From: Acanthococcus lagerstroemiae
Taxonomy: Eukaryota > Arthropoda > Insecta > Hemiptera > Eriococcidae
Assembly (NCBI GenBank): GCA_031841125.1
Contig: CM063111.1
Location: 36,778,955-36,842,954, forward strand
DNA length: 64,000 nt
Reading direction: 5' to 3'
The notes below the pieces were generated by a model that searched no databases, was not told the origin of the DNA, and saw nothing but the letters and a program-made list of their open reading frames with translations. Shown piece by piece: positions 44,407 to 56,345 of this stretch; positions within the stretch are counted from its first letter, which is position 1; each line of letters starts with the position of its first letter. The position numbers were made by a program, and so were the translations under genes.

Positions 44407-44798
44407 ATTTTTAGCAGGGATGGCAAACGAAACAAAACGAAATAACGAAACAACGAAATAACGATTGATTTTTGTCTAAAATATTGAAACGAAATAACGA
44501 AACGATAAAAAAACCGTTTCGTTTGCCATCCCTAGTTTTCTGATTTGTGATTTTTAGGATCGGCTACTAGTAGCCGAGCTTATTGCACCCACTTTCTAGG
44601 GTCGGGTACTAGTAGCCGAGCCTACTGTAATCGAAATTTCATTTCTTTTCCCGGGTGAGTTGAGTTAGGGTGAGTTAAGTAAATAGCAGGGATGGCAAAC
44701 AAACGAAACGAAATAACGATTGATTTTTGTCAAAAATATCGAAACGAAATAACGAAACGAAAAAAAAAACGGTTTCGTTTGCCATCCCTGATTTTTAG
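44407..44798. mobile_element. hAT-type composite: two foldback MITEs around two short hairpins
   Basis: Two related foldback units lie at 44415-44534 and 44687-44790. Each starts CAGGGATGGCAAAC and ends with its inverse, and is full of CGAAATAACGAAAC. ATTTTTAG occurs directly before the first (44407-44414) and directly after the second (44791-44798), so the whole 376-bp block may have moved as one. A further ATTTTTAG lies inside at 44550-44557. Between them sit two 43-bp-spaced hairpins (GGCTACTAGTAGCC type). Confidence 0.7.
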
Positions 44799-44980
44799 GC
44801 CACGTATTAAGTCGCCGCCCCTGGTCTGTAATGTTAATTTATTATAACTATCACCAGTGTTATGATTTAACAGCGACGTTGAACTAAATTCAGTTTCCCG
44901 TAATTTTGTGGTGTTACTGAACAAGTGAATTTGCGATGCGTGTCCATTAACTATAATTCCTTTATATTATTTATTTTTAG

Positions 44981-45133
44981 GGGTAGTTACTGGAGCAAAT
45001 GGTTGCGACGATCGAAATGGAGCAAATATTGGAGGAGGTATTCTGCCTCCTATAATCGCATGGCCAGCTCACCCATCGAGCTTACCATCGCAGCAGCCAC
45101 AGCACAATACGCCCCAATGGCATCCTTGTACTG
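44981..45133 (+). CDS. Host gene, exon 3 of 8
   Basis: Acceptor TTATTTTTAG, donor GTATGT; 153 nt, phase 1 to phase 1. Gly/Asn-rich, then Pro/Gln-rich (GILPPIIAWPAHPSSLPSQQ). No domain of its own. Confidence 0.7.
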
Positions 45134-45256
45134 GTATGTTGGTCGATTTTTCTTCTGTTTACTAATGGAATACTGACAACTTTCTCGATGTTGTGTTTGA
45201 AAATACCTGTGTAGAGGCCCCCCCACATATGAAATCGCAAGCGCTTGTTTTTACAG

Positions 45257-45352
45257 GTCCTGTGGAACCATCTGTACAAAACATGCCATCGACATGTGCT
45301 GGTTATAATCCCATCAGTGGTCAAATAGTATTGATACCCGCTAATCAGATTG
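45257..45352 (+). CDS. Host gene, exon 4 of 8
   Basis: Acceptor TTTTTACAG, donor GTATGT; 96 nt, phase 1 to phase 1. It encodes a compact, ordered-looking segment ending AGYNPISGQIVLIPANQIG. It is separated from exon 3 by a 123-nt intron, the second shortest in the gene. Confidence 0.72.
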
Positions 45353-46614
45353 GTATGTCATCTTTTATAAGTTAATTTGTTGCATGTTTTTCGAATTGTT
45401 TTTACACGTGTTTCTCAGTTACATATAAATATTTGAAATGTTTCCGAACCAGTCACATTTATTTTGCTTTTTATTTATTTAGTTGACATAGGTCACATGT
45501 TTTCACTCTAATTATTCTACCACTTTCATATGCTGCATTTTACGCTATTTTGTGTGAACATTATGTAGTGTTTTATGTTTCACGTATTAACTGGATATTT
45601 ATTTGAGAATTAGTAAAGTCTGACAAAATAATACAGAACTAAGGGCTTCGATTATGGCGTTTTCGTTTAGGACCATTGAAGAGCTTGATAGGATTAATAG
45701 ATTGAGCTTTAGTACAAGGGGGTGCAGGTTGCGGCATAATTCACTTCTTGATGAGTACATACGTGTAAAAAACTACGTTTTTGCCGTTCTGACTTCACAG
45801 ATATAAAATTGTATTTTTAGACTTGACAACTGGTTGAGAAACATCGTCTGCCAACACTGGACTTTATTATTTTTTGTGATTGAATCTTGACCTTCGATTA
45901 AAATTCAGGATAGAAAATAACTTGGAGAGTGAACATATTTGCTCAGTTTCCGAGTTTCAACTTTGTACTGAAAATTCATGGGGGAGGGGGTAATCTGTTA
46001 GGTAAAAGGTTTCAATTGGAGTGTGCTGAAGAAGGGAAAATTACATTTTTACGAGTATATGGTGGCAATCCAACCAGTTGAGGAGAGAGCAGAGCCTCGA
46101 GGGAGAGTACGGACCGATGGGAAAGTGCAGTACGGAACAAAACCGAGTGATATAGAATAAAATTGTGAAAATACTGGCATTTGAGAATCCTGCCCACTGG
46201 AAAAATCTCCGGGGGTAATACGTTGGGGAAAAGTTCAAATTACATGGAGTGTAACGGAACAGAGAAAACCTGCATTTTCATGTTTTGGAATTTGAATGAT
46301 GGAATAGTATCAGTTGACCAGTTAATAATAAGACAGGTATGTCAAATATCAATATGTGTATAAGATGAATTGTATTTAATTGTTTTTCTCGCCTTTCAAC
46401 TTTCCTTTTTTAAAAAGTAGTTGCAGAGAAATGTACTTGAATCATGTGTGAATTCTGTCGCATCCTATTTTACATAATGTGGTAACCCCGCTGGTAAACG
46501 TTGGTATTAAGTATTGCCCTTGGTGAAAAGGTGATGGTGGTGTATTAATATGTTATGTGCTTTTTGGATATTGTGTTTGTACTTTTTTTTTCTCATTTCT
46601 TCGCTTATTTGTAG
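45353..46614. other. Intron with a small direct repeat
   Basis: No coding. GGGGGTAATCTGTTAGGTAA ... TGGAGTGT (about 45986-46025) and GGGGGTAATACGTTGGGGAA ... TGGAGTGT (about 46211-46253) form a diverged direct repeat. Confidence 0.45.
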
Positions 46615-46848
46615 ATTCTTTACAACAGCGAACTGCTTTTTTAATATCGGGTGGCACCCAACCGCCAACTGGTTACTCTTCCACAAATCAACAAATACAA
46701 TCCTTTTTGATTCCACAACAACAGCAACAGCCTCCGTCGCATTCTTTATTTCTGGATCATCTAGTCACTATTGTTCCTTCCAATACACACGCCAAACAAA
46801 AAACAGTTTCCTCTGCCTTACTGAAGCTGGATGACGGATCGATAACAG
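46615..46848 (+). CDS. Host gene, exon 5 of 8
   Basis: Acceptor CTTATTTGTAG, donor GTAAAT; 234 nt, phase 1 to phase 1. It encodes LQQRTAFLISGGTQPPTGYS, a polyglutamine-like run (IPQQQQQPPSHS) and KTVSSALLKLDDGSITG. A 10.4-kb intron full of repeats follows. Confidence 0.72.
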
Positions 46849-48786
46849 GTAAATAATGCGCTATAACATTGCAACTGTTTATAAAATGTTCGAATGAGGT
46901 ATCATGGAGAACTGGGTTGGATGTAGTTAAATTGGGCGAGTGTGAAATGTAGGTATAATAATAGTTGATGCGCACTCGTGTGAATCAATTTTCAAAAGAC
47001 ACCTATCAGGTGTTCATCCTATACATATTTCATCAAGGATAGCGAGTAAACGTGTTCTTCATTTATCTGTTTGAACTAAAACGCAACTGTGGTAAAATCT
47101 GTATTATCATCTTTGTTTCGTTTCTCGATTCTATATAAATCAGGTCACCTTCTTACTTCCCGGTCAACATTATTTTTCTTTCTTGCTTTTGTCAACCCAG
47201 GTCCTTCTTCCTAACCTACAGCAAATATTCTTTCCTCGTTCACAGTAACCGCACCCATAGAGTTGTTCTTTCTTCGAATTTATTAAGGATAATTAGAGAT
47301 GGAACACGTAAAACTAGCTAATGTGGAAAAACATGATTAGGTCACTTTGGACTAATATATTGTAGACTATACTTCATCATATCCAACTCCATATTTGAAA
47401 TGGACATTGTCCTTAAAAATCAGTGCAGTAAATGGGGGAGATATGAGTGCCCCCCCCCCTAGAACTGAAAACGTATAATTTTATGGTTCGAGACGTAAGC
47501 TTTTAAACTGGAGATTTCTTTTTGCTTACCGTGCTTGCCAAGCCAACATTTGAGGGGAAAATGTTGACCACTTTTTTCTCCATTGCATGCTGGTAAAGTC
47601 GAAATTTTAACGACAGTTTTTTTGGATCCGCCGCTATTTAATCTATAAAAACGTTTGCCTATTCCTCTCTTTGGAGAACGCCTTATTCACACAGTTAATG
47701 AAGCTCTGAGAAATGAAGCAGATGACTTAGTTTGATTTTCATCTTCTGAGGGTCGCAGTGGTTTATCATAAGTGATATTGTCTTATTTAATACTTTTATT
47801 CCAAATTCGCCATCATTTTATCAGTGATTTAAAAAGTTTTATTTCGTACTACTGATTTTTTTTTTTTGGGGGGGGGGGGGGGAGTGTCAGTTATGTTCTT
47901 CTGTAACAGGAATTTCTTCGTAAAAGTAACTGACAAAGTTCCTTGAACATTAGATAGGTTGGATTAGTTCAGTAACCTATTGAGGGTTAAATTTCAAACT
48001 GGATTGAGTAATTTTTCTCTACCCAACAGCCAAAAAACCGCAAAAGTATTTTTCACGTTGAATTCAGTGCCGCTTTTTGTTTTTCTCAATTAGCTCTCCT
48101 TTTCTTGTAAATTCATTCTGAATTACGAGTATTTCCCGCAATTTCCCTCTTGTGTTTGAAATATTAGGGGATGTGGCTACACTGCATGTGATCAAATAGT
48201 TTCAACTGATTCTAAGATTCTATTGTTAACGATTAAGTTTTAGTGATGAAGTACCTAACAATTTTGAGGAAGCCGGTCTCTTTAATTAAAAAATAACGCC
48301 TTTTCATTCCGGTGTTACAGTTTATTGTTTTCTTTTACAAGATGTAAGTGAACTAGATATGTGTTCCGACAATAAATTTGATAAATAATGTGTTCATCAG
48401 AATTAAGTGCCCAAATATTCATGATAATCCTAACGTTTGTTGTTGAACTGGAATGGTACAGAACACAGAGAACAACACAGAAGTTTTCAGTTACAGTCGT
48501 AATACAAAGATACAAACCATAAAGCACAAACCAACAGTACGGAAGAAGTAGCTTATCAGTAATATCAGTTTAATGCACCATTAGTGTCACCACATAAAAT
48601 AAAACAACTCCTCATATAATACACAATTAAATTTCCCACCAAACGTAAAGAATGATTAGCTAACTTACGGAGCATTTTTAGTATCATATTTTAATTCAGC
48701 GTGAAAAATACATGAAGAATCTTCTATTTTCCTTCATGTGGTTTCTAAAAATTCTCAGTTTGTTGTGTAGCGAATTCGGACTCTTC
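46849..48786. other. Intron; no gene recognised
   Basis: Contains a C-run at 47450-47459 and a T-run joined to a G-run at about 47860-47882. Minus frame 48527-48315 has no known domain. Confidence 0.4.
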
Positions 48787-48944
48787 AGGGCGGTATGCAA
48801 GAAATTTCCTTAAGGTCGAAATGTGGAAAGGAATTTTTTAAGGTACATGTGAGCCAATTACATCCTAGAATTTTCTCCTTAAGGTACCTCGGGAGGTACC
48901 TTAAGGTAAAAAATAGATTAAGGAAATTTCTTGCATACCGCCCT
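48787..48944. mobile_element. 158-bp MITE with perfect 27-bp inverted ends
   Basis: AGGGCGGTATGCAAGAAATT... (48787-48813) is exactly inverted at 48918-48944. Inside, 48877-48906 is a second near-perfect palindrome (CCTTAAGGTACCTC / GAGGTACCTTAAGG). TCTTCAGGGCGGT occurs at the left edge and again just outside the right edge, so the target duplication is ambiguous. Confidence 0.85.
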
Positions 48945-51806
48945 CAGTCTTCAGGGCGGTGGGGCGCTAGTGTCGCTGGTTTGTTATCAGTAACTTTTTG
49001 TTATCAGAGTTAGGATAACTCGGTAGGAGAAACGTTTAGTAAAATAGGTAATTCGTATTAATTACGTTATCATGTCGCCTATTTTTCGACTGGTGCAAGT
49101 GATTGGTCATGTGGGAATCAGCGAGAATCTTGAAGATGACAATGGAGTCGAAAAAGAACATTAAAATGTACTGATATCAACCAGATCAACTTCTGCGGCT
49201 TGTGCATGGTCAGTAAAAATTTTCATTATTGAGCGCTACGTCAATAATAGTGAACGTGTACACAGAACAACGTCGTTATAATGATTAGAGATCATAAAAA
49301 TGATCCAAGCGTCATTAAAAGTTCCAACTATCGTATTTGAATTTTTTAATGTGATGTAACATTCCTCTCAGCCTTACTCTCAGCAGCGTATCCTGACTCT
49401 GATAACATCAATGTATGTGCGTGTGCTTGTAGTGGTGTGTTAATGGATTCCAAAGTTTAATTTTGAAGAGTCCAAATTGGTAAAAGTCAGTTTTGTTGGT
49501 TGGCAACTCCAGAATGATCAGGTATTTTTTCTTTCTCCTTTGGAGTTGGCAATGTTGAATCTTAACATATCTATCTATGTTTAGTGGCTAATTAAGGTGC
49601 CTCGCCTAGGCAATATATTGCCGACATCCCTTATTTTACAAAAATTTCCGTGAAGCGTTTAGCCTCAGCTCCTATGAATGAATTACAAAATTGTTATATT
49701 ATTAACACATCTGCTGTATTAAAAATGATAGAAGTAGTCACAAAAAGATGATTGAGGTAACATGATCTTCAGGCAACTTGACATTATCCTAGACATACTT
49801 GATGGAATTAAAAATACTAATAGTCATTAGTCTTTATCTAATGATGTTTGTTCTAATACACTACTCCACAACATAAAAAACAATGGGATGTGATTATATG
49901 ATTTTAGCTACATTCTGAATGCTAAATACAATGGTACGAACCATTTTCCACGAAAACCTCTTGTTTTCCATATTCAAAATTACAATTTTATCCAGATTTT
50001 TGTAGTACAAAATGGTAGGTAGTAGGTACCTACACTCATACACAAAACCTAGTCTTTGTACAAACGACACAATTAGGTTGCTTATAGTTCCATACAGTAG
50101 CCGAATTGAACGCCTTTTTATTATTTTGAACATTCTATTCTCATTTTTGTTCCCATCGTGAAACAAAATATTTCTGCCTTCCATTTATTGCCGCTCTGGT
50201 CGGTTGCCCAGTTCATCTATTAATATATCACAGCCCCCGACCTGAGAATGAGAACAATCAATACCTGATTTTTCTGGAGTGATCGGCCAACAACTGTTTG
50301 GAATCAAAGTCCTTCAACTTAAGAATATAAATACAATAATATTTATGTAAGGATGCGTTTTGACAGCTCCGATCTTTCGCATCTATATTAAAATAGAATA
50401 ATTCGTCAACTTACAGACTAACCAACCAAAAAATACAAAGAAGTAACAGATACAAAAAAAAAGAAAATTATAACGGCTGTAAAAGATATACCGGATGTGA
50501 AAAGATAGTCCACCCCATCTTTATTGTGAATGGATCAGATCGTCGCGGAGTAATCAAAGATGTTTCAGTAAAAGGTTCTACTTTTTTCTCGAGTGAAAAA
50601 ACTTTCTCTCAAAAAGGAGGGCTTGAACGTAATTTAACTTTGAAATCTGAAATGAAAAGTATCCGTCAATATGTGGAAATGGGGATTTCTTGTATTTTTG
50701 ATTTGGAATTTCGTAGTTTTGATCTGGTCCCGATCTGGATCCGAAAATTCATGGCTTGAAAAATTGAATTAAGCATCGAACTAGGGGTTTTCTGGATTGC
50801 TAATTTCAAAAATTGTATTAGATTTCTGATCTGATCTCTATTTGGGCCTCGAAATTCAAATTTCTCAGTTTAAATGAGCATGAGCAAGGAGGCTCAAATT
50901 TGGTTCGGATCAAAAATACGACCCAGTGACCCAAATATGCAAGTATATTCTAATATTCAGTTCAATTTTTCAAGCCAAATCGATTTTGTCAAAAAATATC
51001 AAAAATCTAATATGAAATTCGGAATTAGTGACCCCAGGAACCCTTATTTTCATAGTGTCCACGTTGGAGTGTGAGTGAACTTGGTACATCCTACATGTAG
51101 GGTGTACCAATTCACGATTTCTTCCTTTTGTAGTTTAGAGCGCTTTCGGCTGTTATGCCATCTTCAGTGGAGTACCCTGACACTTTTCTCTTTATCGTCC
51201 TGTACTTATAGTGATGTGTAGTACCGTATGGTAAACCTATTTGGTGTGTTCCTATTGGTTGCCTGTGGTTGTGTAGTCTGTCCAATCAGTGAGTCTTAAG
51301 TTATTAATTGGAATAGGTTCTCGCTTTCGTAGTTATATTTCGTTCGCTACATTACCTACCATTTAAGATTCCAAAGCTTGTGGTACGTTCGATTCGACTT
51401 TTCAGAATATTTTTATCCAAATAGAAATTAGATTCGCTCCCTCGAGATCCTCGTTTGCTCCGCATTGATTCGACTTCGCGTCTAAAGAATAAGATTGGGA
51501 GATATCTTTTCACACCCTGTATGTTATATATAGCAATGCAAAAAGTTAAAGCCTTGCAGGAGAGAACCCTGCTCAGTAGGTCATATCAATTATTTCGAGG
51601 AGTAGAGGACATTGGATTTGAACTGATTTTTCATTTGATACAATTTTACTCAAACTATTATTATTTCTATTTGTGTGTCGCTATAAATAATGATTCGCTC
51701 GTAATGCTTTTTTCGTTTCATTGTACATCCTTCTCATTTGTATTTGTGTGTTTTTTCGGTGCGGCAATTTTTTATGGACGCTTTTCGTTTTGATTAGATT
51801 TTAATG
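48945..51806. other. Intron with a dispersed repeat and a palindrome; no gene
   Basis: Positions 49871-50012 match 56195-56345 (same orientation, roughly three quarters identical). A palindrome TTGGTACATCCTACATGTAG ... TGTACCAA lies at about 51079-51109. A + frame at 50526-50759 has no recognisable domain. Confidence 0.45.
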
Positions 51807-52118
51807 TTAAGCCGGCTACACACATGCGGCATTCGCCGAACTTCGAATCACGAATGTTCGTCATATGCCGAACATCTAGTGGTGTGTATGGCAATATTTG
51901 GCATTTGGCAAGTGTGAGACGCACGTTCGCCGAATGCCGAACATTTTGCATCCGTTGTCGGTAAACTGACGCGAGTCAAAGGAAACAATCCCAAAATATT
52001 CGACGTTTGCCGAATTCACGCATAGTGTGTAGAGGTGCATTTGTGATATTGCGAACGTTCGAGAAGTATGCCGAACGTTCGTCATTCGGCGAATGTCGCA
52101 TGTGTGTAGCCGGCTTTA
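51807..52118. mobile_element. 306-bp MITE with TTA target duplication (Harbinger-like)
   Basis: Element 51810-52115 begins AGCCGGCTACACACATGCGG and ends with its inverse, CATGTGTGTAGCCGGCT. TTA occurs on both sides (51807-51809 and 52116-52118). TTA/TAA 3-bp duplications are usual for PIF/Harbinger. Inner ATTCGCCGAA-type phrases repeat in both orientations. Confidence 0.85.
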
Positions 52119-53995
52119 GTTAGTGTTTGCATAGTATTATTTTGTTTACTACCTGTAATTGTTGATGATCAAATTGAAAAATAATGATTACCATTTCTTT
52201 CTGGTAGTGCTCAACTACAGCTTTCTATAGTTACAAACCATGGAGTTGAAGAGGAAACACTGAAATTTTGCTTATTCGGCCGACTCACTAGAGCACCTTC
52301 TAGAAAAGTGGCATTTTGAATATTGTAAAAAATGAAAGATGTTTTATACGAATTGTGGTGGTACATTTTGGCAGCATCTTTCTGTAATTCAAATATTATT
52401 CAAGTTCTGTTTACTGAATTAATAATATTTTCAGTCGTTTGAAATAGCCATGTTTAATTTCGATTTGAACTTGAGAGAGAAAATCAGTTGTTGTTTTATT
52501 TTATTTTATTTTTTTTAATATATAGTTTGAAGAAGAGGGGCCCATAATTGTTCATACCTAGTTTTTAGGTTGCTCATGTTGCGGCTTCGGCCAGATTTCC
52601 TACTTCACAGCTTGTTATTATAGATGGCTGTGGCTCAGTAAGTGGTTGGCTCTCTGCAAGAACCAAAAATTAGTTGAGTGATATTTCCAGTTAGGATAGT
52701 CTGTCACTATATCTTGATGAAAAGCTAAAGCGAAAAGCAGTGACAGTCTATGAAAAACAGAAATGTTATTTCTTGCCCGGAGTCCTTCAATTAACTTCCA
52801 ATGAATCATCATTTTTGGGTGATTATTCTAAGTCAGTTGTATTATTACACTGTGTTACATTGAAAATATCCCCGAGAAGTGGTATTGTGGAAGCTTAAGG
52901 TCTAGTAGTACTTTACATCTCGCAGCATAGAAGAAATTTTAGAAAAATTTCTCATGCCCCTTCCAATTCTTTCATACGTCTGAAAAGTGGAGAATGCCCT
53001 TCAGTATATTTAAACCAGTTTCACGTTGACAAACGGCGAAGCTACCTTTGTGTAAAGTTGAATCGTGGACTTTTTTTTTTTTTTTTTTTTGACCTTTACT
53101 CGTGATTTGATATGGAACCTTTCCAGCTGACAACATTTTAATTTTCATACAATTTCGAAGCTCATTCAGTTCTGCGTCGAATGAACTCTCCTCCATCATA
53201 ATTGGTTTAAATTTGACTGAGTTTTCAAACTTTTCCCCATCGCGCGCCGACTCAAAAACGGATTATTCGAACCAAAAAATTTGACTCAATTGTACATAGG
53301 TTTTCGAGTCGGTGGGAGGAAAAAAAAAGTTCCCTCGCATCATTGGTAAAATTGAAGAAACTGCCAAAAATGTCGGAAGTTTCCACTTCGAGCAAACGTA
53401 GCTTAGTCATTTATGAACGTGAAAATAGTTTGAATTAGTCACTGTAAGGTTATTCTATTCACTTTCCAACGGCATGAAGAAATTATAAATTAAATGAAAA
53501 TAATAGAAATAACGGTTGTCCAAGTACACGCACTTATCTAAAAAAGTTTCTTGGCCAAAAATGAGAATTTGGTGTGTATAAAAAACGTTTTCTGTGGAAA
53601 TACTACTGAACCTGTTACTTTACTTTTTAATCATCCCACGTAATCAATCTTTTTCCGATGATTCAAGCTTGCTCAACTCAACCAAAGAGTGTGAAGTCAT
53701 AGCGTAGCTCGTATAGCTTAACTCAGGTGTGCAACGGGCGTTATGGTGGCATTTCCTGTGCTGCGTCACATTTTATGGGTTGAAATTTAAAATAGGTTAC
53801 AAGAACAATTTTGTATGATTAGACTCATATTATTTAGTATTTAGTGGGCTACATTGCCCCATCCAATTTTTGATTACTAGAGCAGCTATCTCCGCCATCC
53901 CCTTCGGTTTTCGTCCGTGAAAAAGACTGTGCTGGTGAAATCTAGTAGAATTCTGGCCTTCTTAACTTAGGGAACATAGTCATTGGCCTTTCAAT
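52119..53995. other. Intron; no gene recognised
   Basis: Minus frames at 52812-52618 and 53199-52972 (the latter with MEESSFDAELNELRNCMKIK) look like worn coding sequence, but I cannot name a family. An inverted pair CCGACTCAAAAAC / GTTTTCGAGTCGG lies at about 53247-53312. T-run at 53070-53090. Confidence 0.35.
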
Positions 53996-54238
53996 AGACG
54001 TAAACATACAGGGATCTGGTTGGCCGAGTGGGTAGCGCTGTGGTCTCAGAAGCCGGAGGTCCCGGGTCCGAGCCTACGTACTAACTCGCTACATTTCGAC
54101 TTAGGCCGGCTTTTCGGTAAGACGAGAAGAAGGGTGAGACAGCCCTAACAGCCTCCCCGACGTCTCTGAAGTAGTGCTCGAACGAACGGATTCCACGGTT
54201 CGGGTTGAGAGTGAAATTAGAAAAGAGACGTAAACATA
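53996..54238 (+). mobile_element. tRNA-derived SINE with perfect 13-bp target duplication
   Basis: Element 54009-54225. The head resembles a tRNA: A-box TTGGCCGAGTGGGTAGCG and B-box GGTCCCGGGTCCGAGCC. A ~140-bp body follows (GGTTCGGGTTGAGAG near its 3' end). AGACGTAAACATA flanks it exactly (53996-54008 and 54226-54238). It belongs to a different family from the SINE at 13340-13799 and has no ATTT tail. Confidence 0.92.
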
Positions 54239-54439
54239 TGCATGTTTCCCATTTATTTTTCTCCCCATTTTATTGAAATTTAACCATGTTACTATAAAAT
54301 AGAACCTTCTACTTCGACATTCATTTTCTTTGCAGTTTAAAAATCTACAAATTATGGTGCTTCACACTGGTCTGAAACGTCATCCTAGCTGGCCTTAATT
54401 TGTAATAACGTTTAAGATTTGATATAAGGATCATGGTGT

Positions 54440-54870
54440 ATGTATTTTAGACTGGAAAATTCGAATTTGCAAACATTTTCCCAGTGGAATCCCCTTTCCC
54501 TCATAGTGCTTCAGAGCCAATAATCCACTAAATTTTAAAATTGAGTAAAAATTCTACATGGATATCAGTATGTTGGTATTTTGGGCGAAAGAATTCGAAT
54601 TTGCTGTAATTTTTATTGTAGTGCCCCTCACAGTGCCCCGCGTGGCCAATGATCCATCCAATTTCCAAAATTGAGTTGATATTTGATATGAATATTAATT
54701 TATAGTTATTTGGGAGGATTCGAATTTGCTAGAATTTTTATCAAAGAACCTATCATAGTGCCCCGCGGTGCCAATAACTCACCCAGCTTTGTAATTTGAT
54801 ATTGATATCAATATAGAAATATTTTGGGCTAGAGAATTCGAATTAACAAAAATTTTTTGTTGGCCCTTCC
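54440..54870. repeat. Satellite-like tandem array, ~130-bp period
   Basis: About three and a half diverged copies. The phrase (A)ATTCGAATTTGC recurs near 54458, 54590, 54719 and 54836. Each unit also has CATAGTGC(C/T)-type and CCAATAATCCACTAAAT-type phrases. It is intronic. Confidence 0.75.
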
Positions 54871-55156
54871 ATGCCCTTGCAAAAAAAAGAGCTAGTTATG
54901 CTACTGCAAAGTAAGAGTTATTACTGCACACACCCGTGTATAGGAATTTGCCTATTTGTGCATTTTGAAGTAGAGACAGTCAACTTACGTGCTTGTTCTT
55001 ACTTTTTTTTGGGGGGGGGGGGGCTGAGAATAGCCGAATGAATCGTCTCAAAACACCTGTGTCGCCCGAGATCCCGTTGGCTCTCCAGATTAAAGTACCG
55101 GAATACCCGAGTGAAGGCATAAGCCATTTTCTGTCCAGTTCTGTTCCGCGGAAAGA

Positions 55157-55982
55157 GAATCGGGCTAGTGTTTCCAGATAGGCAGAACTTCTGCTCTTTC
55201 GGTAGAATTTTTAGATCCGTGACAGAATTTTTTTTTGGATTCCCCAGAATGCAGAATTTTTAGCAGAAATTAGGAAAATTATAGCAGAATCAGCAAAAAA
55301 GCAGAATTTTTAACAGAATTTTGAAAAATTATCTCTTTTAAAGTTTAAAATCGAGGGAACATTGCTTCTATAAAAAGTGGTACTATACTCAATGGCTGTA
55401 CTTTTCATTGGTGAATTAATTGTTGATGGTTTTATGCTGATCATTGAGGACTTAGTTTACCTAGTTCCAGTCACATTTCTGAATTTAAAAATGTTTAATT
55501 GGGATTTTTTTTTTCTTGTTTGATTATATCTTTCTATCTTGATATTCTTCTAGTTTCCAGACCAAATTTGTATATTTTCAAGTAATTTTGATATTATAAC
55601 TATGGGCGAACATTAGAAAATAAATATATATGAGGGAGAGTGTTGTATTGTCCAAATACTTGTACATTCTATTATATAAGAATTATAGAATAAGGATGGA
55701 AAAATACGAATGACAGCATAGAATTTTTGGCAGTGAGTCCCAATTTTTACTTCTAGTAAGGGAGCAGTAAGCTTACTTTTTATTTTTATGAATCGGCCAA
55801 AGAAATAAGTACAAAAAAAAAATATATATATAAATTTATTGAAATTGGACAACATTTCGGCAGAATTTAATATTTATGTGGCAGGAAAAGTGGCAGAATT
55901 GAACACCTCGCTAGCAGGATAGAGCAGAATTTTTGTCTATTTACAGCAGAACTTTTTCTCGTATGGGAATACTAAAATCGGC
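55157..55982. mobile_element. 810-bp hAT-like nonautonomous element
   Basis: The left end CTAGTGTTTCCAGATAGGC and right end TCGTATGGGAATACTA are loosely inverted, followed inward by CAGAACTTCTGCT / AGCAGAACTTTTTC. The flanking 8-mers GAATCGGG and AAATCGGC match at six positions. GCAGAATTTT is repeated many times at both ends of the interior. There is no coding capacity. Confidence 0.55.
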
Positions 55983-56194
55983 TGTCCCGTAAACACTGCC
56001 TGACCAGTTTTCGTTTCACAGAACAAGCTAGATAGAAAATGGCGCATGTCTTCACTTCTCCGAGTATACATACGGACGCTTCGCTTGTTGAGAAATATCA
56101 CTTTTTATTCTCTGATAAGTACTTTGTTAAAAGCCAGAAGTACCTATAAATTAATGAATATTAATAATAAAAAATAAGAAAGGAATGCGAATAT

Positions 56195-56345
56195 TGCACT
56201 GCACAACAGAAAAAAAAGAATGGGATGAGATTATATATGGTTTTAGTTATATTTTCAATGCTGAATACGATGGCGTTGACCATTTTTCTCAAGAACCTCT
56301 CGTTTTCCATGTTTAAAATTGAAATTTTATCAAATGTTTCTCTGT
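56195..56345. repeat. Dispersed repeat, second copy
   Basis: Matches 49871-50012 in the same orientation. Shared phrases include AATGGGATG(T/A)GATTATAT and CGTTTTCCAT. The minus-strand reading of both copies is open and alike (ILNMEN, then TIVFSI or AIVFSI), which may reflect an old coding source. Confidence 0.6.

Noticed and set aside
50526..50759. 77-codon plus-strand frame
   Set aside because: No domain, no splice signals in phase with the host gene, and no conserved motif.
54009..54090. Functional tRNA gene on the plus strand
   Set aside because: It is followed by a fixed body and enclosed in an exact 13-bp duplication, so it is a SINE head.
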